In this document: one piece after another, positions 52,169-60,749 of the stretch
How the letters are laid out: each line of letters opens with the position of its first letter
How positions within the stretch are numbered: position 1 is the stretch's first letter
The notes under the pieces: generated by a model
Seen by the model: the letters and a program-made list of their open reading frames with translations, nothing else
Databases searched by the model: none
What the model was told of the DNA's origin: nothing
DNA from: Thermoplasmata archaeon
GTDB taxonomy: Archaea > Thermoplasmatota > Thermoplasmata > Lutacidiplasmatales > UBA184
NCBI GenBank assembly: GCA_021802125.1
Contig: JAKAAX010000006.1
Location: forward strand, 71,633 to 135,632
Direction of reading: 5' to 3'
DNA: 64,000 nucleotides
Translations under genes and position numbers: made by a program

Positions 52169-52897
52169 AGGTCTTCCCAAGCGGAACGACCCGAAGGAGG
52201 TGACGCCTCCGTTGGTGGGCAGCTGGCGCGGCCTCGAACGGAGCCCGAGATGGAGGAGGGGGAGCAGGTCCCTCGCGTCCCGAGTGTCGGCGGTCACGTC
52301 GGCCGCCCGACGGACCTCCGGGACGTAGCTGTTGAGCGCGATCCCCGTCGCGACGAAGGGGAAGACCCGGGCGTCCGCCGGCCCATCCCCCAGATGCGCG
52401 GTCTCGGCCGACAGCGCTCCCGTCGCGCGGAGGAGCATCCGCAGCCCGTCCCGCTTGTCGACGTGGACGTGCTGGACCCCTTCGATGGTCCCGTCCCGCA
52501 CGCGCTGGAGCACACCTGCCCAGAGGTCGAACCCGTACCGCTCGGCGTACCACCGGCAGACGTACCCCGGGTTGTGGGTCAGGAGCGCCACCTTCACCCC
52601 CCGGGCATGCAGCGCTCCCACGAGGGAGGCGAGGTGGGCCAGGTGGCGGGTCCGTTCCAGGATCTGCTCGAGCTCTTGGAGCGGCAATCCCCTCGCGAAG
52701 TTGAGCAGGCGGACCAGGTGGTCGTCCTCGGTCGCCCGCCCGGAGCGGAAGAGCGTCTGCGCCTCATCGAAGGCCTTCGTCATGCCGCGGTGGCGAGCGA
52801 TGGCTCGCCAGCCATGGCCCACGGCGATGGTCCCGTCGATGTCGAAGGTGACGAGGCGGAGCGGATGAGACCCCGCCGGTAGCCCGTCCTTCTCCAT
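52157..52897 (-). CDS. HAD-superfamily phosphatase (SerB-like)
   Basis: 246 residues from the ATG at 52897, preceded by a perfect AAGGAGG five bases upstream (the frame also has an ATG 10 codons earlier without one). HAD motifs: I D-I-D-G-T (nucleophile Asp19, acid Asp21), II L-L-T-H-N (Thr107), III Lys148, IV G-D-G-P-A-D (Asp171, Asp175). A helical cap lies between motifs I and II. The motif set is that of phosphoserine phosphatase-like enzymes; the substrate is not known. The gene is read toward the AbrB-like gene, whose promoter it covers. Confidence 0.85.
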   Translation of the reverse strand: MEKDGLPAGSHPLRLVTFDIDGTIAVGHGWRAIARHRGMTKAFDEAQTLFRSGRATEDDHLVRLLNFARGLPLQELEQILERTRHLAHLASLVGALHARGVKVALLTHNPGYVCRWYAERYGFDLWAGVLQRVRDGTIEGVQHVHVDKRDGLRMLLRATGALSAETAHLGDGPADARVFPFVATGIALNSYVPEVRRAADVTADTRDARDLLPLLHLGLRSRPRQLPTNGGVTSFGSFRLGRPHKS

Positions 52898-53008
52898 CGC
52901 GGCCTCCTTGTCGGGGTGGGCTGCCATCTTCCCTCCGTCTTAACGCTCGACGGCGGCCACGCCTCCTTCGCACGCACCCTCAAGTGGCAAGGTGGCCTGA
53001 CCTGCTGG

Positions 53009-53632
53009 ATGTCCGCGCCGCCCGAGAACCCCCCTTCGGAGCGCGCCGACCCACCGGAGGAGGCGCCCCGGGGGAAGCGGCAGGAGGGGCAAGGGGAGGG
53101 GACCTCCCCCGCGACCGCGGAAAGCTCACCCGCGGGTGCGGGGAGACGGAAGAGGGGTGGGACCCACCGGGTCCTCAAGCTCATGCCGGGAGGGGCGGAG
53201 GAGGGGCACCCCCTCTCGCCGGCGGAGGCTCGAAAGGCTCGTGCGGCCCAGGAGAAGTTCCGCGTCAACTACGCCCCGACCCCGTTGGGCGTCCCGGCCT
53301 GGACCATCGAGAGCGGCAGCGGGCAGACCTACCGCGTGCTCGTGCCGGCGTTCCCCGACCGGCAGGGGGCGCAGTGCAGCTGCCTCGACTTCCTCACCCG
53401 CGGGCTCGGGACCTGCAAGCACCTGGAGGCGACGCTTGCGCAGGCCGCGAGCGCGCCCCCCGCGTCGCTGGATGTCCGCTCCCGCACGCTGCGCTACGCC
53501 CCGGGGTGGGCCCGCATCGACCAGGAGCAGGAGCGGGCGCTGAGCCTGCTCAGTGGCCCGGTCCCTCCGGACCCCGCGGTGCTGGCGGTGGCGCTGCGGA
53601 GGGCGGGACGGCTGCTGTGCTCGGACGGCTGA
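53009..53632 (+). CDS. Stand-alone SWIM zinc-finger protein
   Basis: 207 residues from the ATG at 53009. A Pro/Glu/Lys-rich N-terminus is followed by a SWIM-type zinc finger, C-S-C (123, 125) and C-K-H (Cys136, His138), spacing C-x-C-x10-C-x-H. SWIM domains bind DNA or proteins and are usually fused to SNF2 helicases; here no helicase is attached. The last 83 bp overlap the end of the oppositely oriented Ig protein gene. It lies head to head with the HAD gene. Confidence 0.75.
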   Translation: MSAPPENPPSERADPPEEAPRGKRQEGQGEGTSPATAESSPAGAGRRKRGGTHRVLKLMPGGAEEGHPLSPAEARKARAAQEKFRVNYAPTPLGVPAWTIESGSGQTYRVLVPAFPDRQGAQCSCLDFLTRGLGTCKHLEATLAQAASAPPASLDVRSRTLRYAPGWARIDQEQERALSLLSGPVPPDPAVLAVALRRAGRLLCSDG

Positions 53633-56600
53633 TCCTCGCCATCCGCTGACGTCGGAACTCTCCGACGAGCGGAACGAGGGCCGCGGCCGCGAGGGCCACG
53701 GGCAGGAGGAACACCGTGGCCCCGTAGCCTTCCGCCGAGGGACCGATGGGATACCCCGGAGGAGGCGCCCGCCAGGTGGTGGCCACGATCCACGGCGTCC
53801 AGGGCCCGGCGAGCCCGAGAGAGTTCCAGGCCCGCACGCGGAAGTGGTAGGTGGTGCCGGGGAGCGCCGGGGAGAACAGGAAGGAGGTCCACGTCGGGTC
53901 GGAGAGGTTCTCCTCCGCGCTCCCGTTCCCTTCGACGACCTGGATCGTGTAGTTCTGGAAGCGGCCGGACCCGAAGCTCGAGGGCGCGGTCCAGTTGAGG
54001 GCGACCTCGTTCGAGGAGGCGTTCGCGAAGAGCCCCGTCGCCGCAAGCGGCGGGACGCTGAGCCAGGAGGGGACGATCACGACGGGGAGCTGAACGGAGA
54101 GGCTCTCGCCGCCGGAGGTGGCGCTCGCCGTGAACGTCGCGTTGCCGGCCGCCGCGTTGGCCTCGATCTCGAAGAGCTCGGAGCCGGGGCCCGAGGACCA
54201 GCCGGTCCAGAGCGGGAGCGCCAGGTCCGATGGCGAGACGGCCCCGCTCCAAACGACCTGGCCGAAGGGGCGCCCCATCTGGTCGAAGGGCGCGAGCCCC
54301 ACGAACGCGTTGTTGCCCGCGAACGTCGCGACCCCCATCGAGCAGCTCCCGACGCAGGGCCCCGTGAGGTCCTGGAGGTAGGCGAGATGGGGCCGGTAGG
54401 TGAAGATCGGCCAGGAGGCGAAGAACGGGGCCCCGTCCGGTCCGACGAGGGTGGCGTTGAGCCACCCCTGGGTCGAGGTCCCGGTCAACGAGACGTTCAC
54501 CTCGCGCCCGACGGTGTTGGAGAGGGTCCCGAAGGACGCCGGGGCCAGCGACCAGTGGACCGAGGCCTGCGCGCCCGGGACCTGGGTCGTCCCGGCGGTG
54601 AAGGCGGTCCCCGCGGGCTCGATCGTTGCCGATGGAGAGGTGGGGCCCAAGAGCGCCGGACCGAGCAACGCGTCGACCTCGGCGGAGGCTCCGCCGGGAG
54701 TGATGGCGATCATCGTGGCGTTCGTGGGAGGGCCGATCACGTCGAAGAGGAACTCCTCCACCGCGGAGCGGGGCCCGTCCTGCCAGGTCAGGTTCCCGAG
54801 CACGATGCCCGGGGAGGACCCGGTCGTGACCGTGACCTGCGCGCGCCGGTTCGTTCCCGTGAAGGTCGCGTCCGACCCGGGGGCCAGCCGCCAGGTGAAG
54901 TTCCCCTGGTCGAACGTCGGAGCCCCGTTCTGGTCGAGGACGAGCGCGGTGATGACGGCGGGGGCGTTCTCGAAGACGCCGCCGTAGGGGGTCGCGGTCG
55001 CCGCGGGGACGAGGGCGACGGCGGAGGCGACCTTGGCGTACACCTGGAGCGGGAAGGTCACGGTCTGGGTCTCCCCCGCCCACTGCAGGGTCTCGACCGC
55101 TTCGCCGCTGCCGGGGAAGCCGCCGGCGTAGAAGACCGCCGTCTCGGGGAGGTCCTGCGAGGTGCCGTTCCCCATGGGAGCCATCACCCCGAGCGTGCTC
55201 GGGACCACCGTCCAGGAGACGTTCATCGCCGCGTACTGCAGCCCGTAGAACCCGCCGGCGAGGAGCAGGTTCCCGAAGAGGTCCTGGTCGACGCCCTCGA
55301 GGTACGCGAACCCGCCCACGGGCACGCTATCGGAGGGGGCCCCGTAGAGCGCGACCGAGCTCACCCCGAGAGGGACGATGGAGACGGGGAAGGGAACGGA
55401 CAGGTTCGTCCCCCCGGACCAGTTCACCTTCGCGAGGACGGTGCCGTGCCCCGCCCGCGGACCGGCCACGAAGACCGCCCCTCCTCCCTGAGGGGTCACC
55501 CGGCCGAAGGTCGAGGGCTCCACCTGCCAGGTGACGGTGAGCGTTCCGCGGGCGATGCCCCCGACCGCGTCGGTCCCGTAAAGGGAGAGAAGGACCCCTT
55601 GACCGGGGAGCAGGGGAGGGGTCTGCATGTACGGGGCGTAGAGCCCGGTCATGGGGTCCGGCGGAGGGGGTCCCGCGTCGCGCACCTGGGCGGAGGCGGT
55701 GAGGACTCCCCAGTTGCTCGAGAAGAACGTGACGTTGACCCACCCGGTCCCTGTTCCGCTACCGGCGGTGAACGTCGCGGAGGAGCCTCCCGGGGCGATC
55801 GTGCCCAGCGAGGAGGGCGAGAGCGACCAGAGGTAAGGTCCCGTCGGGGTCGTGCCCCACCCGTCCAGGACGGAGGCGGAGAAGGTGAGCGTCTGTCCTT
55901 GAGAAAGGCGTGCGCTCTGAGGAGAGACGTCGAGCACGGCCCCGGCGGAGGCCGGGACCGCGGAGACCTGCAGGATCGCCGTGCGGCTCGCCCCGGCCGA
56001 GGCGGCGGTCGCGTTCAACCATCCGTCCCCCGAGGTCGCGTTCACGTGGAGCGTCGCGGTGCCCGCCCTCGTCGGGGTGATCTCCCCGAAGGAGGAGGGC
56101 CACAAGGTCCACGCGGGCTGCGGGGTCGAGGCGCAGGGACTCCCGGTCTGGTCGAACCAGCGCGGAGCGAGGGTGAGATTGGACCCGGTCTCCAGGGAGA
56201 CCCGGGAGGGCAGGTCGAGGCTGAGCAGGATGCAGGCCGGGGTGTAGACGGTCACGGGTACCTGGTCGGAGGCCGAGGTGCCGTTCAGGGAGGCCACGAC
56301 GGTGACCGTACCGTTCTCCGGCGACGGTCCGGCCGTGAAGGTCCCGGAGGCCGAGATCGAACCCAAGGACGACGGGCTCACGTTCCAGGAGAGCGAGGCA
56401 CCGGCGACCAGGGCCCCCCCAGTGCCGTTCCACAGCGACGCCTGAGGGTAGAGGGCGTGCGTGCCGCCGACGGGGACGAGGAGGGCGCTGGGATCGTAGG
56501 CGCCCAGGAGAGGCGAGGGCAGGAGGTCCGGTCCCTGGAGGTGGGGCGCGAGAAGAGGGGCGGAGCGAGCTGGAGAGGAGGGTGCGGCCGCCCAGGGGTT

Positions 56601-56834
56601 CGAAGCGCCGCTTCCCTGGCCAACCGCGGCTCGAGGGAGCGCGACGGTCGACACGCTCCGGTCCGCCGCGGGTGGGAGCGCGGTGGCGAGGCCGGAGGCC
56701 AGGCTAACGAGGGCGAGCCCGACCGCGAGTGCGCCGAGGAGGTGCCCCCGACGCCTAAGCGGAGGTCTCCACACGGGAGACCTACGCCGGCGGTACGATA
56801 TGTGCCCATGACCCCGCCCCGAAGGGGCGGTCAT
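53550..56834 (-). CDS. Large Ig-like/FN3 surface protein with C-terminal anchor
   Basis: 1094 residues. A hydrophobic signal (about 32-50) follows an Arg-rich leader. Then come about eight Ig-like repeats with the pattern (P-S-S-L-G or P-S-T-F-G) ... G-x-x-x-x-F-x-A-G, related to Big_2-type or Lyase-linked spacers. One FN3 domain follows (about 935-1030, with W-N-S-L-G-L-A-G-P-W), then a membrane helix (about 1040-1060), R-R-Q-R and a Pro/Ala tail. No catalytic domain is visible; it is likely adhesive or structural. ATG 56834 is near a TATA-like TTTTTAGAAAA and sits in a strong hairpin. It overlaps the SWIM gene tail to tail by 83 bp. Confidence 0.85.
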   Translation of the reverse strand: MTAPSGRGHGHISYRRRRSPVWRPPLRRRGHLLGALAVGLALVSLASGLATALPPAADRSVSTVALPRAAVGQGSGASNPWAAAPSSPARSAPLLAPHLQGPDLLPSPLLGAYDPSALLVPVGGTHALYPQASLWNGTGGALVAGASLSWNVSPSSLGSISASGTFTAGPSPENGTVTVVASLNGTSASDQVPVTVYTPACILLSLDLPSRVSLETGSNLTLAPRWFDQTGSPCASTPQPAWTLWPSSFGEITPTRAGTATLHVNATSGDGWLNATAASAGASRTAILQVSAVPASAGAVLDVSPQSARLSQGQTLTFSASVLDGWGTTPTGPYLWSLSPSSLGTIAPGGSSATFTAGSGTGTGWVNVTFFSSNWGVLTASAQVRDAGPPPPDPMTGLYAPYMQTPPLLPGQGVLLSLYGTDAVGGIARGTLTVTWQVEPSTFGRVTPQGGGAVFVAGPRAGHGTVLAKVNWSGGTNLSVPFPVSIVPLGVSSVALYGAPSDSVPVGGFAYLEGVDQDLFGNLLLAGGFYGLQYAAMNVSWTVVPSTLGVMAPMGNGTSQDLPETAVFYAGGFPGSGEAVETLQWAGETQTVTFPLQVYAKVASAVALVPAATATPYGGVFENAPAVITALVLDQNGAPTFDQGNFTWRLAPGSDATFTGTNRRAQVTVTTGSSPGIVLGNLTWQDGPRSAVEEFLFDVIGPPTNATMIAITPGGASAEVDALLGPALLGPTSPSATIEPAGTAFTAGTTQVPGAQASVHWSLAPASFGTLSNTVGREVNVSLTGTSTQGWLNATLVGPDGAPFFASWPIFTYRPHLAYLQDLTGPCVGSCSMGVATFAGNNAFVGLAPFDQMGRPFGQVVWSGAVSPSDLALPLWTGWSSGPGSELFEIEANAAAGNATFTASATSGGESLSVQLPVVIVPSWLSVPPLAATGLFANASSNEVALNWTAPSSFGSGRFQNYTIQVVEGNGSAEENLSDPTWTSFLFSPALPGTTYHFRVRAWNSLGLAGPWTPWIVATTWRAPPPGYPIGPSAEGYGATVFLLPVALAAAALVPLVGEFRRQRMARISRPSTAAVPPSAAPPPAPRGPEGPGH
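56808..56834 (-). other. Hairpin sequestering the start codon of the Ig/FN3 protein mRNA
   Basis: The mRNA begins ATGACC-GCCCC-TTC-GGGGC-GG-GGTCAT: an 11-bp stem with a 2-nt bulge, in which the ATG (56832-56834) is base-paired with its downstream partner. Confidence 0.5.
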
Positions 56835-57034
56835 GACCCTTAATGTCGGATTTTCTAAAAATGGTGGTCATTTCATTGGATATAGCCGCGGAGGATAGGA
56901 CGTTGCGGCAAACATGTGGCAAGCCCCCCGAACGGGCTCTCCGCCCGGCCGCGGCCCGCTTCATAGCCGGTCGGGCCGACGACCCGCGGGCATCTATCGG
57001 AGAGGCCCGGAGGCGACCACGCCCCCCATGCGGC

Positions 57035-57601
57035 TCACAGGGTGGTCGAGCCGCTCACCGCGGCCCCGCCCATGCCGTAGACCATCAATAATGCCTGGAG
57101 GAGGTCGACATCGCTCGCGGCCACGACCAGCATCGACTGACCGGACACGAGCGTAACTGGAAGCGTGGCGTTCCAGGCCACCCACCCCGAGCTGCCGAAG
57201 TAGGCCTGCTGAACCTGGCCTCCCTGCGACGACAGGATCACGATCCATCCAGAGGTTGGTGGGGCGACGCCGCACGCCGTGGTCCCCAGGGTTCCTCCGC
57301 TCCCCGGGGGCGAGGCGACCGAGGCCCCTGCCGGGAAGACCTTCAAGCCGAAGGATGCGGTCGTGAGCGTGTTCGTTGTGTCAACCACCATGACGGTGTA
57401 TGTGGTGGCTCCGTCACAGATGCCCTTGGTCGCGGCGCTGAACGTGACATTGGCCGTGGTCGGACAGTAGCACCCGTCCGGCTGGGGCATGCTCAACAGG
57501 AAGACGACCGCGAAGAATACCACGACAAGAAGCGTCACGACGAGCATGACCATGCCCATGGGCACATCTCGGAAGACCGACCCTCGGGGCGGACTCCTCA
57601 T
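57035..57601 (-). CDS. Single-pass secreted or pilin-like protein
   Basis: 188 residues from the ATG at 57601. One N-terminal hydrophobic helix (about 16-38) follows a short basic leader (R-S-P-P-R-G-S-V-F-R). The external part is a Ser/Thr/Gly-rich beta domain with four cysteines. The topology resembles an archaeal pilin, but no clear class III cleavage site (basic-Gly) precedes the helix, so the assignment is tentative. Confidence 0.6.
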   Translation of the reverse strand: MRSPPRGSVFRDVPMGMVMLVVTLLVVVFFAVVFLLSMPQPDGCYCPTTANVTFSAATKGICDGATTYTVMVVDTTNTLTTASFGLKVFPAGASVASPPGSGGTLGTTACGVAPPTSGWIVILSSQGGQVQQAYFGSSGWVAWNATLPVTLVSGQSMLVVAASDVDLLQALLMVYGMGGAAVSGSTTL

Positions 57602-57861
57602 GGATCAGTCCGAAAGGGTGGGGGCGCGCAAGCTCATCGCGGCCGGGCGAGCCCGGGGGGAGGCTCGCCGACCGCTTCGAGTGACAGAGAGGCCCTGGGG
57701 GACTACTTCAGTCCGGGGGGTCGGTGTTCGCCTGGCGCCGAACTCGCCCCCGTCATTTGTCGATGGGACGCGGACGGGCGGCGCCTGGCGAGGGGGGAGA
57801 GGCGGGGGTAGGGGGGAAAGGGTTCGGCGGCGGGGACGGGCCGGACGTGCGGTCGAAGGAC

Positions 57862-59571
57862 CTACGCCGAGCCCATGCCGGGTTGGCCCTTCATGGCGCG
57901 GATTCGGTAGTAATCCGCGTCCACGACGACCTCACCGTTGACGCCCATCGTGTCCAGGGACTTCGCCTTCACCTTGTCCAGGCCCTTCGCCTTCTGGAAG
58001 TCGCCCACCGGGACGGAGAACTTCTGCTCCACCTCGGTCCTGTAGATCGGACCGGAGTTGTACGAGCAGAACGGGATGATGCGCCCGTCCGGGATGGAGT
58101 AGTGGATATCGCAGCGCATCAGGCGCTGGATATCGTAGTCGTAGGCATCCTGGAAGTGCATGTTCCCGATGTAGAGGGCCCTCCACGCGAACTTCCCGAC
58201 GGCGTCCTTCGACCCTTCGGTGAAGATCCCGGAGATGACCTTCACGACGTTCTTCTCGTTGATCCCTTCCGGGGCCTTCGAGAAGTCGAAGTACTTCGCG
58301 ACGCTGTGCATGAGCTGGGCACCGGCGATCGCGGTCCGGACGCGCGCGAAGCGCGCCTCGCGGTACTTCTCGATGAGCTGCTCGACGTTCTCGAAGAACC
58401 CGTCGACGTCCATGAACCGGGTGAGCGGCGTGATCTTCCGGTTCTGGTCGACGAAGGCGAACGTCGCGCACCCGCACCCGGGGTGCGTCGTGAGCGTCAT
58501 CTTCTCCTCGCCGTGGATGATGGAGACGAGCTCCGAGATCGGCGCGACCGAGGGGACGGGGAAGAAGTCGGACTTCTCGAAAGGTCCCTCGTTGCACAGG
58601 ATCCGCACGAGGTCGCTCTGCGTGAAGCGCATCGCGAAGCGGTCCTTGTCGGGAATGCGCGCCGTGAGGGCGACCGGCTGGAAGTTGACGCCGCGGACGA
58701 CGTCCAGGTTGTCCAGCGCGAAGTCGATCGTGGGCATGATCTGGCTCTCGTTGAACCCTCCGACGAGCGTCGGGACGAGCACGACCGAGAGCGGCTTGTC
58801 CGGCTTGCCCACCGCGAGCTCATCGGCCGGCGAGTGCGTTCGGCGGGCGTTCTCGATCGCCCGCTGCTTCACCTTGAGGAGCGGGACCCCCCGCACCTTC
58901 CGGTAGATCTCGTCGTCGAGGCCGTCGAACTGCAGGTAGAGCGTGTGCAGGTGGTTGTTGCGCGAGGCCTGGGCGAACCCGGGCTCGTTGGCCATGCGGA
59001 TCCCGTTCGTGGCCACCTGGATCTGCTTGAACCCCAACTGGTAGGCCATGTTGCAGGCGTCCAGGAAGAGGGGAGAGAGGGTGGGCTCCCCACCGGAGAA
59101 CTGGACCGCGACGGCCCCCACGGGCTTCTGCTCGCGGAGCGTCTTCAGCATGAAGTAGATCTGCTCGCGGGAGGGCTCGTAGACGTACCCCGCGGCGTTG
59201 GCGTTCGCGAAGCAGACCGGGCACTTCAGGTTGCAACGGTTCGTCAGGTCCATCAGGGCGAGCCCCGTGTGGGACTTGTGGTGCGTGCACATCCCGCAGG
59301 TGGTCGGGCAGCCCTTGAACTTGTCATAGTAGGGGTTCTCGTAGCCGACGCCGTCGTGGGCGTAGACCTCCATCCGGAGGTAGAAGTCGACGTCGTTGGA
59401 GATCACGTCCCAGAAGTAGCCGTGGGTCCTGCAGGTCTTCTCCATGACCACGCGCCCCTCCTTCTCGCGGACGACGGCCGGGATGACCTTGATACACTCG
59501 GGGCATACCGAGGCGGTCTTTCGGGGGAGTCCACGCGGGGCCTGGAATTCCTTCATCACTCGGGCGGGCAT
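57862..59571 (-). CDS. tes: Radical-SAM tetraether lipid synthase (Tes-like)
   Basis: 569 residues. Cysteine groups in order: N-terminal C-P-E-C (23, 26) with C47, C88-x3-C92-x2-C95, the radical-SAM C-x3-C-x2-C (113, 117, 120), C-G-C (366, 368) and C487/H490/C502 near R-C-D-I-H ... F-C-S-Y-N. The G-G-E-P motif (160-163) is also present. This layout matches MJ0619/MA1486, the synthase that joins two archaeal diether lipids into the tetraether GDGT via a biphytanyl C-C bond, which uses several iron-sulfur clusters. Length is slightly above the roughly 500-residue relatives. A TATA-like TTAAGAG lies about 70 bp upstream, and a Shine-Dalgarno-like AAGGAAGGAA precedes the ATG at 59571. Confidence 0.8.
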   Translation of the reverse strand: MPARVMKEFQAPRGLPRKTASVCPECIKVIPAVVREKEGRVVMEKTCRTHGYFWDVISNDVDFYLRMEVYAHDGVGYENPYYDKFKGCPTTCGMCTHHKSHTGLALMDLTNRCNLKCPVCFANANAAGYVYEPSREQIYFMLKTLREQKPVGAVAVQFSGGEPTLSPLFLDACNMAYQLGFKQIQVATNGIRMANEPGFAQASRNNHLHTLYLQFDGLDDEIYRKVRGVPLLKVKQRAIENARRTHSPADELAVGKPDKPLSVVLVPTLVGGFNESQIMPTIDFALDNLDVVRGVNFQPVALTARIPDKDRFAMRFTQSDLVRILCNEGPFEKSDFFPVPSVAPISELVSIIHGEEKMTLTTHPGCGCATFAFVDQNRKITPLTRFMDVDGFFENVEQLIEKYREARFARVRTAIAGAQLMHSVAKYFDFSKAPEGINEKNVVKVISGIFTEGSKDAVGKFAWRALYIGNMHFQDAYDYDIQRLMRCDIHYSIPDGRIIPFCSYNSGPIYRTEVEQKFSVPVGDFQKAKGLDKVKAKSLDTMGVNGEVVVDADYYRIRAMKGQPGMGSA

Positions 59572-59759
59572 CTTCGGTTCCTTCCTTCGTGGGGCTCGGC
59601 CGTTGGCCGACCTTGTCCCCCCTCACCCCAAGCCCACCTCTTAACCGTCATGTAGCGAATGCAACGACATTTAACGAGCTTCGACAACCATGGGGGGTCG
59701 TAGCATGGCGTCGCCCTTATGGGTCAGGCTTGACCTTGCCCCCCTCCGAGGGGAAAGAG

Positions 59760-60287
59760 ATGCCCAAGAGCGCGTCAGCGTCGAAGTCGAAGAAGCGGCC
59801 CTCCGCCTCCCCCAGACACCCTGCAGACGCCAGAACCTCCTCGTCGGGGGCCCGACGGGCTCCTCCCTCCTCTGCCGCCGGGGCTCCCGTTCCTCTGGGC
59901 GGTCCGTCACCCTCGACGCCTGCTGCACCGACCCCTCCGGCGACCGGCATGGGGATCACCCCCCTGCTCCGCCTCGAGAAGCCCTTCGACGTGGACGAGT
60001 TCTGCCAGCAATTGGGGGAGACGAAGGTCACCGCGACGGTCCCGCGGGAGCACCTCAACGAGGTCCTCAAGCGTGTCGTGGAGTTCATGGAGTTCGGGAT
60101 CTACGTCTACGCCGTCGTCGTGCTGCCCGGTCCTTCACCCACCCTGGAGAAGTTCACGGTGCAGCTGGACCGGATCGATTTCGACAACGGGCGCAAGGGC
60201 TGGACCCCCTTCCAGGAGAAGGGGCGCTCCTCCTCCCCCTTCGGTCCGGCGGGCGACCGCTCCCCTAGGACCCCTCCGCATCCCTGA
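59760..60287 (+). CDS. Hypothetical protein with disordered N-terminus
   Basis: 175 residues from the ATG at 59760, preceded by GAGGGG. The first 60 residues are Ser/Lys/Pro-rich; the conserved part (about 62-150) is alpha/beta: P-F-D-V-D-E-F-C-Q-Q-L-G-E-T-K-V-T, V-P-R-E-H-L-N-E-V-L-K-R-V-V-E-F-M-E-F-G-I-Y-V-Y, and F-T-V-Q-L-D-R-I. I do not recognise the family. It is divergent from the tes gene. Confidence 0.6.
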   Translation: MPKSASASKSKKRPSASPRHPADARTSSSGARRAPPSSAAGAPVPLGGPSPSTPAAPTPPATGMGITPLLRLEKPFDVDEFCQQLGETKVTATVPREHLNEVLKRVVEFMEFGIYVYAVVVLPGPSPTLEKFTVQLDRIDFDNGRKGWTPFQEKGRSSSPFGPAGDRSPRTPPHP

Positions 60288-60333
60288 AGTAGGACCCCGG
60301 GTCTCCGGGACCCATCGAGGGTCCTGGAGAGCT

Positions 60334-60567
60334 ATGGACGACGAGAAGTGGACCGAGCTCTCGGTCCGGCTGGAAGACCTGAAGCGCCAGGTGGACGCCC
60401 TCCGCGCGCAGCAGGAGGCGCTCGTCGAGAGCGTGCAGGAGCTCACGAAGACCTTCCGAGCCCTGGCCGTTCACCTGGGAATCGCGACGGACACGTACCG
60501 CCCCTCCGGCAGCTCCTCCTCGAGCTCGGGCCGGCGGAGCCATGACCCTCCCCCCGGGTTCGGCTAG
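60334..60567 (+). CDS. Small coiled-coil protein
   Basis: 77 residues from the ATG at 60334, with TGGAG four bases upstream. Residues 5-48 show heptad spacing of hydrophobics (L-S-V-R-L-E-D-L, V-D-A-L-R, A-L-V-E-S-V, L-T-K-T-F-R-A-L) typical of a coiled coil, followed by a Ser-rich tail. It may be an oligomerisation or adaptor peptide. Probably co-transcribed with the preceding gene, 46 bp upstream. Confidence 0.6.
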   Translation: MDDEKWTELSVRLEDLKRQVDALRAQQEALVESVQELTKTFRALAVHLGIATDTYRPSGSSSSSSGRRSHDPPPGFG

Positions 60568-60749
60568 GAACGGTCTGCGACCCAACCCGTCGAGGAGCTC
60601 CAACCCGCGTCCGGCGCCGGGGTCGATCCCCTGCATCGGGCCCTTCGCGCTCGCGCAGACCCACGGTCACGGATCCAGCCACCGGGCCATCTTCGCGCCA
60701 GGAGGGGCGTTCCGTGGTCTCTTGCGCATCCGCCGTGACATTCAAGTAG

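Noticed and set aside
53553..56843. Long plus-strand open frame (about 1096 codons) opposite the Ig/FN3 protein
   Set aside because: It is open because of GC-rich codon composition; its product is Arg/Gly/Glu-rich without domains, and the opposite strand has a clear signal peptide, repeats and membrane helix.
56843..57091. Short plus-strand frame of 82 codons
   Set aside because: Covers the promoter of the Ig/FN3 gene, is Arg/Pro-rich after the first 20 residues, and has no ribosome site or homologous pattern.
57724..59655. Plus-strand frame of about 643 codons over the tes gene
   Set aside because: Low-complexity charged product with no motif; the minus strand contains the complete cysteine and radical-SAM set.
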